From contig JACUTP010000027.1 of NCBI GenBank assembly GCA_014859785.1, positions 1-16,034 on the forward strand: 16,034 nucleotides of DNA, read 5' to 3'. Shown here one piece after another: positions 13,574-16,034 of the stretch. The notes under the pieces are model-generated. The model was not told where the DNA came from. It did no database searches and worked only from the letters and a program-made list of their open reading frames with translations. Position numbers and translations under genes: made by a program. Origin of the DNA: Candidatus Methanoperedentaceae archaeon (GTDB lineage: Archaea; Halobacteriota; Methanosarcinia; Methanosarcinales; Methanoperedenaceae). Position 1 is the first letter of the stretch. The number at the start of each line of letters is the position of its first letter.

Positions 13574-13636
13574 ATTTATTCCCCCTTTAACTTTATGTTT
13601 GAACTTCCTTATATTTGAAACCATTTGAGAGATGAT

Positions 13637-13668
13637 TTATATATTTAATTAATTATATATTTAATTAA
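13637..13668 (-). repeat. Exact 16-bp tandem duplication in the protease promoter
   Basis: On the minus strand TTAATTAAATATATAA occurs twice back to back (13668-13653 and 13652-13637). Each copy holds a TATA-like AAATATATAA, so there are two possible TATA boxes 16 bases apart. The same bases also form a perfect 10-bp inverted repeat (13643-13652 with 13661-13670). Confidence 0.75.
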
Positions 13669-14035
13669 ATCTTCCCAGTAGAAAACAGATGTTACAAAAA
13701 TTCGGAAATATTTGTCATAAGTATCTATAAAGGGCAGGAATTACATCTTTGTAAAACCCTCACTCCCCAACCCGCTTACCTTCACCAAGCAAATGCTGGG
13801 GAATGTTCGATACTTGATGATAACCTGCTAACATTTTAATCTTATGTATTGTAAGATATATAAGTTTTTCTACTTACGCCAAAAATTTATAATTATGCTT
13901 ATACTCATAATAATGAAGAAATCCGGCTTTTGTCTATATGAGGAAGCATTTATTAGTTTCTGTCCCGGAAATTTTATCATCATATATTATAATCATATAA
14001 AAACATTTAAAGCAGGAACACTATGATAGGGGCTA
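13669..14035. other. Intergenic region upstream of guaAb with a degenerate REP-like segment
   Basis: About 370 bases between divergent genes, without a supported gene. Around 13755-13805 lies a C-rich stretch (ACCCTCACTCCCCAACCCGC…TGCTGGGGAA) in which TCCCCA can pair with TGGGGA; it recalls the C-rich dispersed repeats found between genes in many prokaryotes. The rest is AT-rich, with the guaAb promoter at its end. A 60-codon frame here (13844-14026) lacks a ribosome binding site and looks accidental. Confidence 0.45.
13993..14002 (+). promoter_or_regulatory. Predicted TATA box for the guaAb operon
   Basis: TCATATAAAA lies about 34-43 bases upstream of the ATG at 14036; AGGGG at 14028-14032 serves as ribosome binding site. 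Confidence 0.4.
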
Positions 14036-14950
14036 ATGGTAAAAGTCGAGAAATTCATTAATGAGAGCATCGGGAAAATAAGGGACGATGTTAATGGACG
14101 GGCAATAATAGCCTTATCAGGCGGTGTTGACAGTTCGGTATGTGCAGTACTTGCCAACAGGGCAATCGGGGATTTGCTCACACCGATTTACATTGACACA
14201 GGACTCATGCGAAAAGGTGAGACCGAAAATATAAAACGAATATTTTCCGATATGAACCTTCAGGTCATAGATGGCAAGGAATATTTCCTCAATGTACTAA
14301 AAGGACTGACAGACCCTGAAAAAAAACGAAAAGCCATCGGGCAGGCGTTTATCCGCGTGTTCGAGGAAGAAGCAAGGAAACTTGATGTAAAATACCTCAT
14401 CCAGGGAACCATCTACCCTGACAGGATAGAATCCGAAGGCGGAATCAAAAGTCATCATAATGTCGGAGGTCTTCCGTCTGTTATAGATTTTGAAGGAATT
14501 ATTGAACCACTTGCCGACCTATATAAGGATGAGGTGCGCGAAGTTGCAAGGGCTCTTGACCTGCCAAGGGAAATATCGGACAGGATGCCGTTCCCCGGAC
14601 CAGGTCTTGCTGTCAGGATTATCGGCGGGGTAACAGAAGAAAAGCTTGAAGTTGTCAGGGAGGCAAATGCCATTGTTGAGGAAGAACTGCTTGAACAGTT
14701 CGGACCGTGGCAGACTTTTGCCGCGCTTATTGAAAAAGGCACGGGTGTAAAAGGTGATATGAGGGTACACGGCTGGATTATTGCAGTGCGCGCCGTTCAG
14801 TCAAGGGACGGTATGACAGCAGAAGCAATGGAATTGCCGTGGGAAACACTTCGGAAAATCGAGTCGCGTATCACAAGCGAGATTCCAAATGTTTCCCGTG
14901 TACTCTACGACCTTACACCCAAACCACCTGGCACCATAGAGTTCGAGTAA
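14036..14950 (+). CDS. guaAb: GMP synthase (glutamine-hydrolysing) subunit B, ATP pyrophosphatase
   Basis: A 304-residue enzyme that adenylates XMP and aminates it with ammonia supplied by a separate glutaminase subunit, completing GMP synthesis. Seen: the PP-loop SGGVDSS at 28-34, the YIDTGLMRKGE segment that follows it in the family, LIQGTIYPDRIES, SHHNVGG and RMPFPGPGLAVR. The GMP synthetase C-terminal dimerisation domain ends in TPKPPGTIEFE. Fusion to the amidotransferase domain is normal in bacteria; the split form is typical of archaea. The glutaminase subunit is not in this window. It is followed after seven bases by raSEA, with which it probably shares a transcript. Confidence 0.96.
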   Translation: MVKVEKFINESIGKIRDDVNGRAIIALSGGVDSSVCAVLANRAIGDLLTPIYIDTGLMRKGETENIKRIFSDMNLQVIDGKEYFLNVLKGLTDPEKKRKAIGQAFIRVFEEEARKLDVKYLIQGTIYPDRIESEGGIKSHHNVGGLPSVIDFEGIIEPLADLYKDEVREVARALDLPREISDRMPFPGPGLAVRIIGGVTEEKLEVVREANAIVEEELLEQFGPWQTFAALIEKGTGVKGDMRVHGWIIAVRAVQSRDGMTAEAMELPWETLRKIESRITSEIPNVSRVLYDLTPKPPGTIEFE

Positions 14951-14957
14951 GGTAAAC

Positions 14958-15983
14958 ATGTCGCTTACCACTGTTGTCAGGGAAATACGCGGGAGACAGA
15001 AAGTTAGCTCAAGCCCGACCGGGAGACCAACTGCCGTGTGGACAGGTAAAGATGTGCTTGACTTAGAGGAAATCCCGGCGTTTACGATTATTTTCCAGAC
15101 CTCAGGATGCAGGTGGAACAACTGCACAATGTGCGGTTATGTTTATGACAGCGCACAAACACCGCAGTCACATGACGACCTGATGAAGCAGTTTGAGTAT
15201 GCCATGTCACAGTGCCGTGATGATGAAATAATTGTCAAGATTTTCACATCAGGCAGTTTCCTTGATGATTCTGAGATTTCCAGCAAAACACGCATCGAGA
15301 TGCTCACAAGGCTTGATGCTGATGAAAGGGTTAAAAAGGTAATTGCCGAGACAAGACCCGAATACGTGACACCTGATAAATTATCCGAATGCACAACTGT
15401 TTTCGGGAAGCCTTTTGAAGTGGCAATGGGTCTTGAAACAAGCAGCGACATGATAAGGAAAGACTGTATTAATAAAGGGTTTACTTTTTCTGATTTTACA
15501 AGCTCCAGTGATATAGCTAAAAAGAAGGGTATTTCCACAAAGGCATACCTTCTGCTGAAACCACCTTTTTTGTCAGAAGGAACAGCCATTTACGATATGG
15601 TTAATTCAATTAATGAAACCGCGCCATATGCAGGTACGATTTCCATGAACCTGTGTAATATCCAGAGGGGAACACTTGTTGATGAGATGTTCGAGCGCAG
15701 GGATTATCGCCCTCCGTGGCTCTGGAGTGCTGTTTATGTCCTGGAAAAAGGGAAAGCATCAAACCCCGACACAATAATATTATCCGACCCTGTGGGTGCA
15801 GGTTCAAAACGCGGGCCGCATAACTGCGGGAAGTGCGATAAGGACGTGGCAGAAGCAATCAGGATTTTTTCGGTGACTCAAGATACTGGTGTTTTTTCAA
15901 ACCTTTATTGTGAATGTAAGGAATTGTGGGAAAAGGTTGTCGAGCTTGAGGAATTTGCATACGGTTCGTATCTTGTGAAGTAA
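14958..15983 (+). CDS. Archaeosine biosynthesis radical SAM protein RaSEA
   Basis: A 341-residue radical SAM protein. The iron-sulfur ligands are Cys51, Cys56 and Cys59 in SGCRWNNCTMCGY (CX4CX2C). The start VVREIRGRQK and the C-terminal cysteine cluster (HNCGKCD, then YCECKELW) match the RaSEA group, which works with ArcS to turn lysine-modified preQ0 at tRNA position 15 into archaeosine. The other half of the complex, ArcS, is not in the window. The ATG is seven bases after the guaAb stop with AAGGT before it, so the two genes are likely co-transcribed. The alternative is another Elp3/YgiQ-like radical SAM enzyme, which I consider less likely because of the N-terminal and C-terminal signatures. 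Confidence 0.88.
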   Translation: MSLTTVVREIRGRQKVSSSPTGRPTAVWTGKDVLDLEEIPAFTIIFQTSGCRWNNCTMCGYVYDSAQTPQSHDDLMKQFEYAMSQCRDDEIIVKIFTSGSFLDDSEISSKTRIEMLTRLDADERVKKVIAETRPEYVTPDKLSECTTVFGKPFEVAMGLETSSDMIRKDCINKGFTFSDFTSSSDIAKKKGISTKAYLLLKPPFLSEGTAIYDMVNSINETAPYAGTISMNLCNIQRGTLVDEMFERRDYRPPWLWSAVYVLEKGKASNPDTIILSDPVGAGSKRGPHNCGKCDKDVAEAIRIFSVTQDTGVFSNLYCECKELWEKVVELEEFAYGSYLVK

Positions 15984-16034
15984 ATAAACTTTGCTAAATT
16001 ATTTTTATCTATGAAATCATTTGATTCATGGTCA

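Noticed and set aside
13026..13628. 200-codon plus-strand frame opposite the HtrA-like gene
   Set aside because: It is antisense to the catalytic triad region of a conserved protease; low-complexity shadow translation.
13844..14026. 60-codon frame upstream of guaAb
   Set aside because: No ribosome binding site, AT-driven Ile/Phe/Tyr-rich composition, and it runs through the guaAb TATA box.
1..16034. CRISPR array, tRNA or rRNA genes
   Set aside because: I saw no regularly spaced direct repeats and no tRNA or rRNA signatures on either strand by eye.

Overview
The window looks like chromosome from a euryarchaeon, most likely a Methanosarcinales-type methanogen or an ANME-2d/Methanoperedens-like relative. 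The evidence is a split (stand-alone ATPase) GMP synthase subunit, an archaeosine-type radical SAM protein, archaeal TATA boxes 20-40 bases upstream of starts, GGAGG/GGTGA ribosome binding sites, and small methanogen-type regulators. The species assignment is inference; no rRNA or other marker is present.

Layout. 16-1257 (-): a DUF4143-type AAA ATPase. 1258-1657: a gene-poor gap with two adjacent broken reading frames; the second resembles the N-terminus of archaeal DNA polymerase II large subunit. 1658-3787 (+): a two-domain KaiC-like ATPase, then two very small three-helix membrane proteins. 3876-9018 (+): a complete bacterial-style stressosome switch (RsbR-, RsbS-, RsbT- and RsbX-like) followed by an 840-residue histidine kinase and a receiver-only response regulator. 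9019-9573: no convincing gene, but a GC-rich stretch with strong hairpins. 9574-9948 (-): a winged-helix regulator. 10114-10986 (+): branched-chain aminotransferase. 11039-11245 (-): a small conserved-looking hypothetical. 11665-12585 (+): a repeat-built multi-helix membrane protein (MscS-associated TM-helix type) ending in a terminator hairpin. 12617-13573 (-): a cytoplasmic HtrA-like protease-PDZ protein with an exact 16-bp tandem duplication in its promoter. 14036-15983 (+): GMP synthase subunit B and RaSEA as a two-gene operon.

The main finding is the block 1658-9018. RsbR, RsbS and RsbT carry the residues expected of a working partner switch: two STAS Thr sites, one STAS Ser site and the kinase nucleotide-binding boxes. 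The phosphatase that would reset it is next in line. Bacillus uses RsbT to activate RsbU and then sigma-B, but archaea have no sigma factors. Here the following gene is a histidine kinase whose first ~100 residues resemble the RsbT-binding N-terminal domain of RsbU. The simple reading is that RsbT released from an archaeal stressosome docks on the kinase, which phosphorylates the receiver protein. The KaiC-like ATPase and its membrane partners, just upstream in the same orientation, may supply a second (energy or redox) input, but that link rests on proximity only.
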